64,000 bases of DNA from Puccinia triticina (GCF_026914185.1 NC_070562.1:5394001-5458000); one strand, 5' to 3'. Shown: positions 22,433 through 33,753, counted from the first letter of the stretch. Notes: a model not told the origin generated them from the letters alone. Numbers and translations are program-made.

Positions 22433-23284
22433 ATTCTTGAGTGTTTTGGATAGTATGACTCGATAGATAAAACTTTTACGATCGGGCAAAGCCTCAGTGT
22501 CAGACGAGGATGGCGGGGCGAAAACCCTTCCATGGGCAGGGCTTTGGGTGCCTTAAATAGATCACCTTATACAACCACAACCCTTTGTTTGGAAACTAAT
22601 TATCTGGGCGCAGCCACGAGCTGTTAGACATCTGTGTACATATCAAGGCTGTATACATAGAGCCCCCTCCTGGGCCCTGACAGGCCCTGACTTACACCTG
22701 AGGCGTGCCATTACAGCATACACCCCGTGACGAATGGGGCGCGACCCGTGTGCTCGGTAGCGCCACCCCGCGGGTGCATACAGGTTGGCGCCACCGAATT
22801 GACCAGGCGGCGACATGATGAGGCTGCGCCAGGGTGCCTTTCCTGACCCCCTGATGCCGTCAACGGCAGCGGTTTTTTTTGGAGAGGATGGCCGCCAAGG
22901 CGTTGAGGTGGCCGTGTGGGCCGACGAAGCTGTGTTCGAATGCGCGGACGATCGCGTACTCGGGCGTCTTGCTTCGTCCCGGGAGTTGCACAAGATCGGT
23001 CTTGACGAGATGGAGGAGCAGACGGGTGCGGGCTTGGGGGCGCGATGGCCCAATGCTGACTCTTCAGAGCCAGCCGTTGATGCATCGCAGGGGCGTTGGA
23101 TGGATGCTGGTGGAGGTGGGTGTGTGGGGAACTGATGAACTGCTCCTGGATGGGAGCTGGAGCGCACTGCGTCTTGACCACGGCTGGCGTGGCGAGCGGT
23201 CCCGCGTCAGGACGGCAAATTCGAGATCACCCTTTGATTGGTTAGCAGGAGGCTGCAGGACCCGATGTCGGTTGAGATCATTCT
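22433..23284. other. Intergenic; GC-rich part without recognised gene
   Basis: The 22640-23230 stretch is GC-rich and opens long frames on both strands, but none shows domain signatures. It may be an old repeat. Confidence 0.4.
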
Positions 23285-23431
23285 GAGAATAAGCCCGCAA
23301 TCAGGCTTGTCGCCGAAGTCGGTTCGCCAGTTGGGGCGAGAGGAGAGATCTGAGGCTGCCCCGAGAAACAAGACGGAATGCCTGGCCCAAATGAACGGTG
23401 TCGGTAATGATGCCGAGGGTGCATCCATTTG
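23285..23431 (+). pseudogene. VPS4 exon fragment, second degenerate copy
   Basis: AATAAGCCCGCAATC, then GTCGCCGAAGTCG, AGATCTGAGGCTGC, and CAAATGAACGGTGTCGG plus AATGATGCCGAGG align stepwise with the Walker-B exon of the VPS4 copy at about 20460-20600, with several small changes. It is cut off after the [18 protein letters not shown] start. No other VPS4 exon is adjacent, so this is a relic of a partial duplication. Confidence 0.75.
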
Positions 23432-24075
23432 TTGAATCCCGAAGCCTAACTCGGCCGCCAGGCTCACCATGATGCGCAACGTCGCGTCCGGCCTGTCGGA
23501 GCGAAAGATTTGTTGTAAGTGACGCCTTCAACTTGACGGAAACCGTGAACGCAAAATTGAGCTTTGTACTTCAGGAGCTTGCCATCCGCATCGAACTTGC
23601 GCTTGATCATCCCGGAGTCTTGGGTACTATACAACCCACACTTCGTGCAAAGTCCTGATCACGGAGAGGAATGCTCCTCCGCCGTTATCGCAACTTCCCC
23701 GATCTCTATCCGGCCGCTTCCGCGGGCAAATCTACTTCCACTAGTTCCGGATAGCTCCACAAGTATCTGGTGATTGGTTTTTTTTCATTGGTCTGTGAAG
23801 GTAAAAATAGAATGTACTGATTAGATGAGAGCACTGACAAATATCACCCTCAGATGTGGGATTTTCCATCTTCCGACTGGCCGGCCATTTCTCTCCAGTG
23901 CACACTCTGAGTGGAAAATGCACGAGATATTCTAATAACACCCTCTGATGTAGAAAGTGCCCGCGATATTCGGGTCACACCGGGTGCCGCTGGTAGCAGA
24001 TGCAATGATTGGAATTTATTGCAAGTGGACTTGCTTCTAGAGAAAAGCCTCACCGACGGCTGCACCGGATGAAGG
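23432..24075. other. Upstream region of secreted-protein gene A
   Basis: From about 23900 it matches the upstream region of gene B (26430 onward), including CGGGTCACACCGGGTGCC-like sequence. It therefore belongs to the duplicated promoter unit. The rest holds nothing recognised. Confidence 0.5.
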
Positions 24076-24082
24076 TATAAAA
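24076..24082 (+). promoter_or_regulatory. TATA box of secreted-protein gene A
   Basis: GGTATAAAA, about 116 bp before the ATG. It is conserved in position and context with 26562-26568 upstream of the paralogue, both followed by CTTGTGCACTCCAGTCACTA. Confidence 0.7.
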
Positions 24083-24197
24083 CCTGCTTGTGCACTCCAG
24101 TCACTATCCCCTCATCACATTCCAATCCACCACACCAACACTACAGACTCAAAAACCAACTCTAGCTCATAACTAACCACCTCCGTGACAATCCAAG

Positions 24198-25091
24198 ATG
24201 GTATCCCTAGCTTACCTCATCACCCTTCTCTCGGTTCTCGTCGCCGTTTCCCGTGCGGAGGAAGTCAGCGGGACAAAAGACAAAGACCTGCATGCCCGAT
24301 GGCTTGGCAGCAGCCTGATGTATGGCGGCTTCACCTCGTGGGGCGGGATGGGGCTCAACATGCTTGGATATCCATGGCTCAGCAGCTTGGCCTTCTCGAT
24401 GGGCGGCGCCTGCTTCGGAGGAGGGGTGTTTCCGATGAGCATGGCCCTGGGCATGGGCGGCTTCTTCGCAAAGGTCTCCTCCGACCAGGAAGCCCACTCC
24501 GTTAGTTGCCGGGCTATCCACCTCGATGCCGAACAAATCTTGCGTCGGAACTCTGCCAATAGCATTACCTGCCGCAACAGCAAAGGCGTGGCTGAAGTAT
24601 TCTCCAAATCACAATGCTTGAAGTACGCTTGTTTCAAAGGTCCTTCACCTCAGTGCCATCATCAACTGAACTGTTGCGCTCTCTCCTCGGCATTTCTGTT
24701 TAACAGGGCAGCTCAGACTCTGCGCGAGAAGAACTTGCAGTCTGCTTCCAGTGGCGGCTGCCAAGTAAGTCCCGCTATGAGACCGCCATGTGCGCTAAAG
24801 AAAGCCCACTTACCAGTTTGATTTTCACTTTGCAGTTGTCGCTTCACAATTCCAAAGACAAAGTGGTTGCAAAAGAAATGTAAGCACCCTTTACTTTCAT
24901 CCACCCACCAAGCAAATTTGTCCAAGACAGCTGACCGTCTGCGTTTTACTGGAAAAAGCCCGGATCAAATCCTCCAAAAAGCTGTCCACAGCATCTTGGA
25001 CACTTGCAGCAAGAAGAACACCCATCCCAAGGACAACAAGCCCGCCCACATCGACGAGAGACAGGTTGTCATGTTGCTCTTGAAACACTGA
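24198..25091 (+). CDS. Secreted cysteine-rich protein A, three exons, 247 aa
   Basis: Exons 24198-24764, 24836-24879 and 24959-25091. The introns have GTAAGT..TTGCAG and GTAAGC..AAAAAG borders and keep frame. Residues 1-20 are a signal peptide (MVSLAYLITLLSVLVAVSRA). A Gly/Met-rich hydrophobic segment follows (MYGGFTSWGGMGLNMLGYPW, then SMGGACFGGGVFPMSMALGM). Next is a Cys-rich region (VSCRAIH, ITCRNSK, KYACFKG, PQCHHQLNCCAL). The C-terminal part includes ILQKAVHSILDTCSKKNTHP and ends VVMLLLKH. No known fold was recognised. Secretion, small size, Cys content and recent tandem duplication fit a host-interaction protein, but that is inference. The paralogue at 26675 differs at about a dozen residues in exon 1. 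Confidence 0.82.
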
Positions 25092-26561
25092 TTCCGCTAC
25101 TCTGCCTTTGATTAAGCCCTCAGCTGCCTCATGTCTCTGCCAAAAATATGTAACAGCTTGTGGATACTTTGCTTTGCATTCATCTTGTATCTATAATCCT
25201 CTCAATGTATTTCTCATAATCAAAGGCTTTTTATTATCAATGTGGCCCATGAAACTCTCCGAAGTGATTACAACAATACTCGCGTGCCCTACGCGTTCTT
25301 ATTGAGATTTATCTATTTTTCCATGGTTTCCACCCAGTCGCCGACTGGAGCTATATGCTACATCCTACGACTTGCAAAGGCCTGCCAATTCTGGACTCGC
25401 GCGTGCAAAACCATTTTCCTGGTTGATTTTCTGTACCATCAGCCGATTGTCGACTGATTTTACCCTTGAGCTTGACTTGACAAGAAGCACTCAGTCGCCG
25501 CTACCTGCCCAAACCGGCACACCGCCACGCATTCTCAGCCATAAGCATCTTTTGGAAGGGATGCGCAACGGCGGGCTGTGTTTTAGAAACCCCGCCCCCC
25601 GGGAGCAACTCCTCTCCAGCCCGCCGAGAGGATTTCCTTTTGGCGAGTTTCTTGGCAAAAACAAGGTCTGCCAAGGGGAAATACTCGCCACTGCAAATTG
25701 GGAGGAATCCCGCTCGCCGAGCGGATTTTATTCCGGCGAGCTGCTAGGGTACAAATCCAGCTGGTCCAGATGGACTCCCTCCGGAAAGCTGGTACAGGCC
25801 CAGCTCGCCCAGATAAATTCTCTCCGGTGAGCTGGTACAGCCCCAGCTAGTCGAGATGAATTAATTCTCCCCATGAGCTCCAGCGCGAGCTGGTACCAGT
25901 AACAAATCCTGTTGGCAGAGTGGAATTCCTCCTGCCCGAGCTGGTAAATTTCTCCTTGCGCGGGGGAATTTCTCCCAGCTGCGAAGTGACTCACCATGAA
26001 GAACCACATCTCGCTATGCTGCAAGTTTGGTGAAGTAGTACGGTGTATGAAGCCTCTCCTGACGGTCCACGGAGCACACCCCCCCCGGCTCCCAAAGCCT
26101 CGGGGACTTTGTTTATCAGTTACATCTTCTCTGATTGAAACTCACCTTCACATGCCCACATATCATCACAACAGTTTCAGCCTGTTCCAGCCGCCGACGT
26201 GGGAATGGGACTCGAGCAAAAGATGTTATCGCAGGTTTGACTTTGTTTGACCCGGCTACTTCCGCGGGCAAGAAGTTCCGGATAACTCAATAAGGTTTTT
26301 TTCTGTGATGAGTATTATTCATGAAAGGGCTTCCGTTGGGGGAAGCAACAACACACCAGTTTATATGAGAGCGCCAACTCAATCTGGTCAAGGGATCATC
26401 CACCTACCGGCTTCCCTGCCGTTACTTTCACACAACTTTCTTGTGGAAAATCCCCGCCATATCCGAGTCACACCGGGTGCCGGCATGTCCCTTGCAGTGA
26501 GTGGAATTGCCTCCATGGCGTACTGGATCAAAGCCTCGTCAAACGCTGAAACAGTTGAAGG
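25092..26561. other. Spacer between the secreted paralogues, with diverged GAGCTGGTACNAG repeats
   Basis: 25720-25960 contains several loose repeats of GGTGAGCTGGTACAG and CCAGCTNGTCGAGATG type. From about 26240 the sequence becomes the duplicated promoter unit. No gene was found. Confidence 0.5.
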
Positions 26562-26568
26562 TATAAAA
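26562..26568 (+). promoter_or_regulatory. TATA box of secreted-protein gene B
   Basis: GGTATAAAA about 107 bp before the ATG at 26675, in the same context as the TATA box of gene A. Confidence 0.7.
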
Positions 26569-26674
26569 TGGGCCTCTTGTGCACTCCAGTCACTATCCAC
26601 TCATCACATTCCAATCCACCGCACCAACGCAACCAACTCCAATCCAAAACCAACCACCTCCCTGAAAATAAACA

Positions 26675-27568
26675 ATGGTATCTGCAGCCTACCTGATCAC
26701 CCTTCTCTCCGTGCTCGTCGCCGTTTCCCGCGCGGAAGAAGTCAGCGGGACGAAAGACAAAGACCTGCATGCCCGATGGCTTGGCAGCAGCCTGATGTAC
26801 GGCGGCTTCACCTCGTGGGGCGGGATGGGGCTCAACATGCTTGGATATCCATGGCTCAGCAGCTTGGCCTTCTCGATGGGCGGCGCCTGCTTCAGAGGAG
26901 GGGTGTTTCCGATGAGCATGGCCCTGGGCATGGGCGGCTTCTTTGCAAAGGCCTCCAACCAGGAAGCCCACTCCGTTAGTTGCCGGGCTATCCACTTCGA
27001 TGCCGACCAAATCTTGCGCCGGAACTCTTCCAATAGCGTTACCTGCCGCAACAGCAAAGGCGTGGCTGAAGTATTCTCCAAATCACAATGCTTGAAGTGC
27101 GCTTGTTTCAAAGGTCCTTTACCTCAGTGCCATCATCAACTGACCTGTTGCGCTCTCTCCTCGGCCTTTCTGTTTAACAGGGCAGCTCAGACTTTGCGCG
27201 AGAAGAACTTGCAGTCTGCTTCCAGTGGCGGCTGCCAGGTAAGTCCCGCTGTGAGACCGTCATGTGCGCTAAAGAAAGTACACTTACCAGTTCGATTGCC
27301 ACTTTGCAGTTGTCGCTTCACAATTCCAAGGACAAAGTGGTTGCAAAAGAAATGTAAGCACCCTTTAATCTCATCTACCCACACAAGCAAACTTGCCCAA
27401 GACAGCTAACCGTCTGCATTTTACTGCACTCATAGCCCGGATCAAACCCTTGAGAAAGCTGTCCACAGTATCTTGGCCACTTGCGGCGAGAAGAACACAC
27501 ACCCCAAGGACGACAAGCCCGCCCACATCGACGAGAGACAAGTCGTCATGCTACTTTCAAAGCATTGA
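26675..27568 (+). CDS. Secreted cysteine-rich protein B, three exons, 246 aa
   Basis: Exons 26675-27238, 27310-27353 and 27436-27568, with introns at the same positions and phases as gene A. The signal peptide is MVSAAYLITLLSVLVAVSRA. The mature part matches gene A except for changes such as Gly-to-Arg in ACFRGG, AKASNQE for AKVSSDQE, and an extra Cys (LKCACFKG for LKYACFKG). Exon 3 has HSILATCGEKNTHPKDDKPA. The copies lie 2,477 bp apart start-to-start, with matching promoters and 3' flanks, so this is a direct tandem duplication with intact reading frames. Function unknown; candidate host-interaction protein. Confidence 0.82.
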
Positions 27569-28664
27569 CCATGTTATTCTGCCTATAATCAAGCCCTCAA
27601 CGGCCTTGTTTCCTTTGTAAAAAATATGTAGCAGCTTGTAGATAGTTTGTTTTCCTCTGGTGTCTATAATCCTGTCATCTTTGTCATAATCATTTTCTTA
27701 TTATTCTCAAAATGACTCATGAAACCTTCCGAGGTCTTCGCAGCGAGACTGGGGTGCCACACGCGTTACTTTTGAGATTTACCTATTCTTTCATTGTTGC
27801 GACCCAGCAGCCCGACTTGACTTGTCCCGCATCATAATTCTTGACTTGCGCATCCATATCCGATGTCTTTCCATTCATTTTGTGTATCAGTAGCCGCTGG
27901 TCAACCAATCCTAGACTCCAGCTCAACTTGACCAGAGTAAAGAACCTGACTTATATTTCTATAAACCAAAAACCAGAAACTGGAACAAAGAATTGTAAGA
28001 ACAAGGTAAACAAGATAAAGAGTTTTAGAAAAGAAGAAACCAACCCTGTGAAAATAGCGGATATAGTGAGGAGGACAATGAAGGACAGTGGACAACATAG
28101 AATGGGATAGACTGTGAGGAAATGATGAAGAAGTTAGTCGACGAGTGGTTTGAGGAGAGTTGAGATGGAAAAGAAACAAACCCTAAAACAATAGGTAATA
28201 ATCTTAATATAGGATAAAAAGGAAAAAGTAAGGACTAGATCTAGGAAAGAACAGGAAAAGGAACAGGTGTTAGCATTTGAGGATCGGAGTAGCCTAGTCG
28301 ACAAGAGATGCGGAAATGCGGAGGTGCATTTCTCACCAAGTTGGAAGCCAATACGGCTGTCCAAGTTAAGGCTTTGTCGGAGCTTGAGTTCACAAGCGAG
28401 GAGAGAGTCAATGTTGATATCGAGGAAAGACTAGATCTGGTTGAGAAGACTGGAGCGGATTATTGATTGAGTGGAGATGAGAATACGTGGCAAGGAAGAT
28501 TTAGGTTAAAGATCGATGATTGACAAAGACGGCCTTGGGGACTGTGTGGAGATGATTCAGAATGTTTAGGTTAGGATTAGTGATACCATTGATGGACAGC
28601 TGCGAGTAGCGCATGGGGCGCTCGAAGTTGTGAGATGCGCCGCAGAGCGCGCTTGAGTTTCAAC
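27569..28664. other. 3' flank of gene B and probable copia 3' LTR
   Basis: Up to about 27900 this matches the 3' flank of gene A. Below 28665 the minus strand probably begins the LTR of a copia element (TGTTGAAACTC directly after a purine tract). The far LTR end could not be located. Confidence 0.4.
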
Positions 28665-28665
28665 A

Positions 28666-28673
28666 CCCCCCTC
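28666..28673 (-). promoter_or_regulatory. Polypurine tract of copia remnant
   Basis: On the minus strand GAGGGGGG precedes TGTTGAAACTC, the usual layout of a plus-strand priming site and LTR start. It overlaps the pol stop codon. Confidence 0.55.
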
Positions 28674-28839
28674 AACTTGGTGAGTAATGAACCATATAGC
28701 ACTTTTTGCAGAGTCTCTTGAGTGATTCCGCGTTACTTGCCTTTGTAAGTGTATCGGCAATCATATTTTCAGACGGAATAAGCATGACGGTGATTTCATT
28801 CTTGCTTTTCAGATCCCTCAGCCACTTCTCGTAAGCGTT
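28672..28839 (-). pseudogene. Ty1/copia pol, C-terminal end of RNase H
   Basis: The minus strand gives KWLRDLKSKNEITVMLIPSE, then NMIADTLTKASNAESLKRL and a stop at 28672. The IPSENMIADTLTKA motif is the conserved end of copia-type RNase H, where IADILTK closes the polyprotein. A purine tract and an LTR-like start follow immediately. Upstream pol sequence is missing or unrecognisable, so this is a truncated 3' end. Confidence 0.72.
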
Positions 28840-30328
28840 CAGACAGAACAAGACAAAGTTATTGAGATAACTCGGCTTAGTCCCGTGAGTAGAGAAAAGA
28901 CACACGAAAGGAAAATCAGACATAGACACTGAGAAAAAGAAACTGGAGCTGACTCCTCGCCATGCAACTGATTGGCCCACAGGACTTTTTCCAGCACGTA
29001 TAAATGTCAACGTGCGAAGCCAGCGCCAAGCACAATTTTCCTTTCTCATCATTCAGACATAGATCCCTTGCGCCGCCTTTCTCTACTTTCATCCTAACAG
29101 AACAAGATCTCTATCAATGTACGTAGTTATCTAACAAGCAATATATATTTCAGTTGCTTGATTTCTTTTACTTTGGAGGGCCTGGTACAGTGGCGCGAAG
29201 CAAGCCTCCAAAAGAGCAACTCGCGTGGTAAACCCCACTACCCCGCCTACTCTATTTTGCATTTGGTAGGGCATTATTATGTGATTCACACCCCCTTTTT
29301 TCTTGTTCAGTGTACCATTACCACCTTTTTCTCCTCTCCAAGCATGCCAAAAAATTCAGTTTCCCACTGATCACTTTAACAGTCAGGGTGTTCAAAGTTG
29401 AAATTATAAATTTTTCAAATCATAAATTAAAAATTTCTGGTGAAATCAAATTGTGAACCACTGAATCCCCCTATTATTATTTTTTGCTTAATCTTCTATA
29501 TCAGCCCCCCGATCCCATCTGAGAAAAAACTTAGAGCTCCATGTGTACTCCTTGGGTCTCAGAACATCAACATGGGGCTCCAAAGATTATAGCGCACCCA
29601 CTGTACAAGAAGCTGATCAAAAGGGTTTATCAAACAAGTTCTTCAGCCCAGACCCAGAAACATATAGAAATTGTTGGACAATTTCTGTCTGACAACTGCT
29701 TGGAAAAACCTGTCCAAGTGTTGTGGCAATTTATATAGGGATAGTGGTGTAGAATGTCCGCTCAACGCAGCACATGCGGGAATGCAGTGGAGCAGCTGAG
29801 CAAATGCTCCGTCTACATATCCAAACAATGGGGATAAGCATGCGTGCTTATGCCTCTGATATGTAGACTGAGTGGAACCTTGAATGTACTGCTGAGAAAA
29901 GCATGCGGAAAGTCGGCAAACAGGGTGCTGCGGGACCGGGGAATTGTCATGGGGAGGGGGGAACCGGGGTTTGAGCCAACTTAGCGGAACAGTTGGAGTA
30001 GGACTTTGGCGGGACTCACAGACGGACTGAATAGTGCGGACCGGCACCAGGTGAACTGGGGCAGTGGAAGCAGATGACGTTGGGGCAGACACGCCAGGTA
30101 GAGACTGGAGTCAGAGGCTAGTCAGAGGGTGCGGGACAACAAGAGTCAGAGATGTGCTAGGCTGGGAAGTCATGCATGTGGATTTTGACGAGTGCGGGAG
30201 AGGAAGGATGCGGATGACGTCGGCTGGGAGCAGATTTTTGCAAGTGGAGGGAGTGGAGGAATAGGAAACTTTTGGGGGGCTTTTCTCTCTCTCTTCATCA
30301 TGTGTCTATCATACTACTCATCTTACGG
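28840..30328. other. Repeat-derived intergenic DNA, nothing firmly recognised
   Basis: Contains a hairpin-like pair (CCGTCTACATATCC at about 29811 and GATATGTAGACTGAGTGG at about 29857). A TATATAAATT at about 29735 on the minus strand could be an LTR promoter. No coding domain was found. Confidence 0.4.
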
Positions 30329-30418
30329 TGTAAGACTCAAAAGTGTTCCTGAGAACCTTTTGCTGAATGGAGAAGGGGATGATGGAGGTGCAAACTCTGC
30401 CCTTCTATACTATCAGAT

Positions 30419-30450
<32 letters not shown>

Positions 30451-31243
30451 TTAATGAAGTGATAGGGTTGGTTGGTTCAAGATGAGCTTGTTGATGACAC
30501 TGAATAATTTGTTGATATTGTTATTGTAAGGGTTGTTATGTATGTAGGTTGTTAAATGTATGTAGGGTTGTTTATGTAAATGTTGGGGTGACTGTAATTG
30601 GTGAGTAATGAACTGAGGTGAGAGATATGAGAATATGAGAGTGAGTTCAGTTGTTATTGAGTTGGTAAGGGTTGTTATAATGTGTAAAGGGTTTGGATGG
30701 TATGTAATGTTGTGGGGTATGTGATAGGTGGGTACTGAACTCAGGGAAAGACAACTGGGGGGGAGAGAGCTCCTTATATAGACAAATGTGAGGGAATTTA
30801 GCTACAAGGAGGCCCTGTATGAGGGATTTTAGCTGCAGGGAAACTGAATGAGTGAATGTGGTTGGTCAGGAATGTACATGACATGTAGAGGGTACAAACA
30901 ACTGAATGAGTGACTATGATTGGTCAGAACATGAGGGATTTAATATGGTACTTCTATGATGTCGCCTGCAGCTGTCAGTTGTGAAAATCCACTAGTTTAG
31001 AATGTATGTATATACTATGCAGTTTAAATGAGTATGTGTAGCTGTCCTGCAGCTGGGTTGTGTATGTAAACGCAAGGTTGTAATAGGAGGTGAGGTGTAT
31101 ATGTAGCTTGGAATGTAACTTCTAGTCCTGTAGAGTCCTGTCCTTGCGCTAAAGTTCATGATTTCTGATGAATGTTATGTAAAGAAAAGAAAACAAAGAA
31201 TTTTTTTATTTTTTGATGTAGTGGAACCTTTCTGTCTACCACA
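30329..31243 (-). repeat. LTR-like repeat, TGTGGTA...TCTTACA family, copy 1 (915 bp)
   Basis: On the minus strand this runs from TGTGGTAGAC (31243) to GAGTCTTACA (30329), with TG..CA ends. Internal landmarks are shared with the copy at 50666-53697: CTTTTGCTGAATGGAGAAGG, CAAGACCCACCAAGGTAAGC and GGGGGAGAGAGCTCCTT followed by a TATA-like TATATAGACA. No target duplication was found at its edges. Confidence 0.65.
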
Positions 31244-31759
31244 AATTTTGCTGTGAAAAGTGTGGTAACTTGCAGATTGAGAGGTTTGAAACTTGAAGAG
31301 TTGTCCATGAGTCTCTGGGGCGCGTGTCCTGAGAGGCTGAGTGAGGGGTAAATTGAGCTCAAACCAGTGGGTTTTGTTATTTTTGGTTTTATTGGAGGGG
31401 TTAAATTGTTTTGTTGTCTGGGAGTCGAATTGCTGCGCGCAGTTCGCAGTTGCGCAGCAGTCGACGTCGTGTGTCCATGGTGTCCGCGGTGGTTGTGCCA
31501 GTATTCTAGAGCGCGCGCAGTGTGCCGCGAGCTCCGATTGTCGAGTAGAGATCGGGGACCCGATCGTGTCTGAAAAGCCGCGCGAAGTCTAAAACTGTGA
31601 GCGCCGCCGGTCTTGCGCTACGATCCGCGTGCGCCGTTCCAATTCGGAGTTCAAGAGCCCGGCCCGACCATTTACATACATAGGGGCGCCCAAAGTCGCA
31701 TACATACGATCCCGGCCTTCTGCGATTTCCGATGCCTTCCAAACCTTCGATCGGATTTG

Positions 31760-32579
31760 CGTTGGTATTTTCCTGCTTGCCATACATGGAGAGATTGAGA
31801 AAAGAGGAGGGCGGGGGTGAGAGAGGGCGAGGAAAAAGTGGAGACGGGCCAGGACACCTTCTCCAGTAGCGCGGTGTTGCCTGACACGTCCTCAAAGGGG
31901 CGATGGCCAACAAGGGTGGAGAGCAGCTTCCAGCGGCGGAGGACTTTGTACCAGAGGGGATCGATGATGGGCGAGTTGGAGGAGATGGTGCGCATGACCA
32001 GCTTAGCCCGTTTGGCCTGGGCGACGCGGCCTGGTGACCAAGGAAGCTTGATGGTGAGCACCTGGGCAATCGCAGAGCGTTTATAAGACAGAGAGAGCAC
32101 ACTCACCGCCGAGGCCTTTCCCGTCGTTGGGCAGGCCTTGCAAGGTGGCCCCGAGCTAGGCGGCCGACAGGCTTGGCACGGAGGGGTGTTTCTCGAAGAC
32201 GCTGATGAGCTCCTTGAAGCAGCGCAGGAGCAGGGCCAGGTTGTATTGGTCGACGGTGCAGAGGCCAAGCGGGACGGTGAGGCGCAGGAGGTTGCCGAAG
32301 ATGTGCCAGTTGCCCGGGCTGGTCTCGCTTGCAAAGGGGAAGCCCGGCTAAACAACACAGGACTTGCGGTGAGCGTCGGGCAGGGCAAGATCAGGAGATG
32401 AGGAGAGGACGTACGCTGTAGCCGCGTTTGCTCCATTCGACCGCGTTCTTGAGCCGGCCTTGAGAAGCTGGAGCACCTCTCTCTCTTCCTCGCGATAAGC
32501 CCAGGAGTCGAGGAGGGCCTTGAGAACGGCTGATCCGACGATGGTACAGGTCTGTCTGAGGCCGAGGGGGAGCTTGAGG

Positions 32580-32612
<33 letters not shown>

Positions 32613-32880
32613 TGGAGCCACGGGAGTGGTCGCCGGGCAGGCGGGTGGCGGCGGGGCTGCTCGGCTGGTGGTAGGCGCCCAGGACTGTCATCGCCGCCTG
32701 TCGGATCGGCCGCGGGTTCCGGTTGTTCAGCAACAGCGTGGTCAGATACACAAACGGTCGTCCGGGTTGATCTCCGCCCTGGAGGCCATGTTTGTTCAAA
32801 GTTGGTGGCGCCCCGCCCCCTCTCGATTGGGTGTAGTTTCCCATGCGGGGTCGATGGGGCGCCACGGTCGCCGCCAATTT
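31760..32880 (-). pseudogene. Degenerate gene fragment with preserved introns (unknown function)
   Basis: Minus-strand blocks read as protein: PFVYLTTLLLNNRNPRPIRQ (about 32780-32680), TCTIVGSAVLKALLDSWAYR (about 32550), then after an intron (GTACGT at 32415 to TTTAG at 32350) PGFPFASETSPGNWHIFGNL and LRLTVPLGLCTVDQYNLALL. After an intron GTGAGT (32107) to CCCAG (32064) comes VLTIKLPWSPGRVAQAKRAK. A 1-nt deletion near 32456, an in-frame TAG in the middle exon and a 30-G tract inside the gene show decay. I do not recognise the family. It lies between two LTR-like repeats (30329-31243 and 33516-33753) and may have been captured by a retroelement. Confidence 0.5.
32582..32611 (+). repeat. 30-base poly-G tract
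   Basis: An uninterrupted run of about 30 G (C on the coding strand of the gene fragment). It could form a G-quadruplex; its length may also be affected by sequencing error. Confidence 0.85.
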
Positions 32881-33069
32881 GACGCCCCACTCGTCTCGTC
32901 GTCATACCTCTGTTGAATGTTTGGGAGGTGTCGTCGGTTGGGGTGGCTTCGGGCATCGTATTGGGGACGGTGTGGCAGGATGGGTTGCGGGGGTTGCATC
33001 GAGCTTGGCGGGGTGGAACGCCTATAAGAAGGGCGGTGAGTTTGAGGTGTGAGTTCCTCAGGCGACTCA

Positions 33070-33515
33070 CCGGCTGTAATTCCAGCTCGGGGGTCGCCTC
33101 ACCCCCGTCCGCTGTTGCATTTGCGCAGTCTGGCGGGGGATATTCGTGGGCCCCCCTTGTGCTTTAGGGCTGGGGGCCTTCCTCCCAACGCTTTTTAACC
33201 CTGCTAGACAGGGATGGGCGTTGGGCCACGGTGCGTCAGCTTGCTGCGCTGGGTGGCTGGGAGTGGGTTTTTTTTCTCTTGTTTTTGGTTATTTGAATTT
33301 TATTTTTAGCTTTTTTTTGTGTGTTGTGCGTGAATTGTGAGGTCAATTGGAGCCTGTATTTGCTTGTTTTTTAAAATGGGAAACCATGGCATTTTTTTTT
33401 TGTAATTGCTTCATGTATAGGGGAAACCCTTGATTTTTTTTTTTTGTAATTTGCTCATGTGTAGGGGAAACCCTTGAATTTTTTTTCTGCAAACCTGAAG
33501 CTTTAATATACTTGG
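33070..33515. repeat. Repeat R-x copy 1 (also at 35645-36175)
   Basis: Starts CTGTAATTCCAGCT, continues through CCGCTGTTG, TTGCGCAGT, GGGGGCCTTC and GGGGAAACCCTTGATTTTTT, and ends CTTTAATATACTTGGA. The same landmarks in the same order occur at 35645-36175, where a MITE interrupts them. The identity of the repeat is unknown. Confidence 0.65.
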
Positions 33516-33753
33516 ATGTATATACTATGCAGTTTAAATGAGTATGTGTAGCTGTCCTGCAGCTGGGTTGTGTATGTAAACGCAAGGTTGTAATAGGAGG
33601 TGAGGTGTATATGTAGCTTGGAATGTAACTTCTAGTCCTGTAGAGTCCCGTCCTTGCGCCAAAGTCCATGATTTCTGATGAATGTTATGTAAAGAAAAGA
33701 AAACAAAGAATTTTTTTATTTTTTGATGTAGTGGAACCTTTCCGTCTACCACA
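33516..33753 (-). repeat. LTR-like repeat, truncated copy 2 (238 bp)
   Basis: Nearly identical to 31006-31243 of copy 1 (TGTATATACTATGCAG ... CGTCTACCACA), with only a few substitutions. It represents the first part of the LTR in minus orientation. Confidence 0.85.

Noticed and set aside
22643..23181. Long minus-strand frames (174 and 156 codons)
   Set aside because: GC-rich low-complexity Ser/Pro/Arg composition in two phases at once; no gene evidence.
30329..33753. Complete LTR retrotransposon bounded by 30329-31243 and 33516-33753
   Set aside because: The second LTR is truncated, no purine tract or primer site adjoins, no target duplication, and the interior lacks gag-pol.
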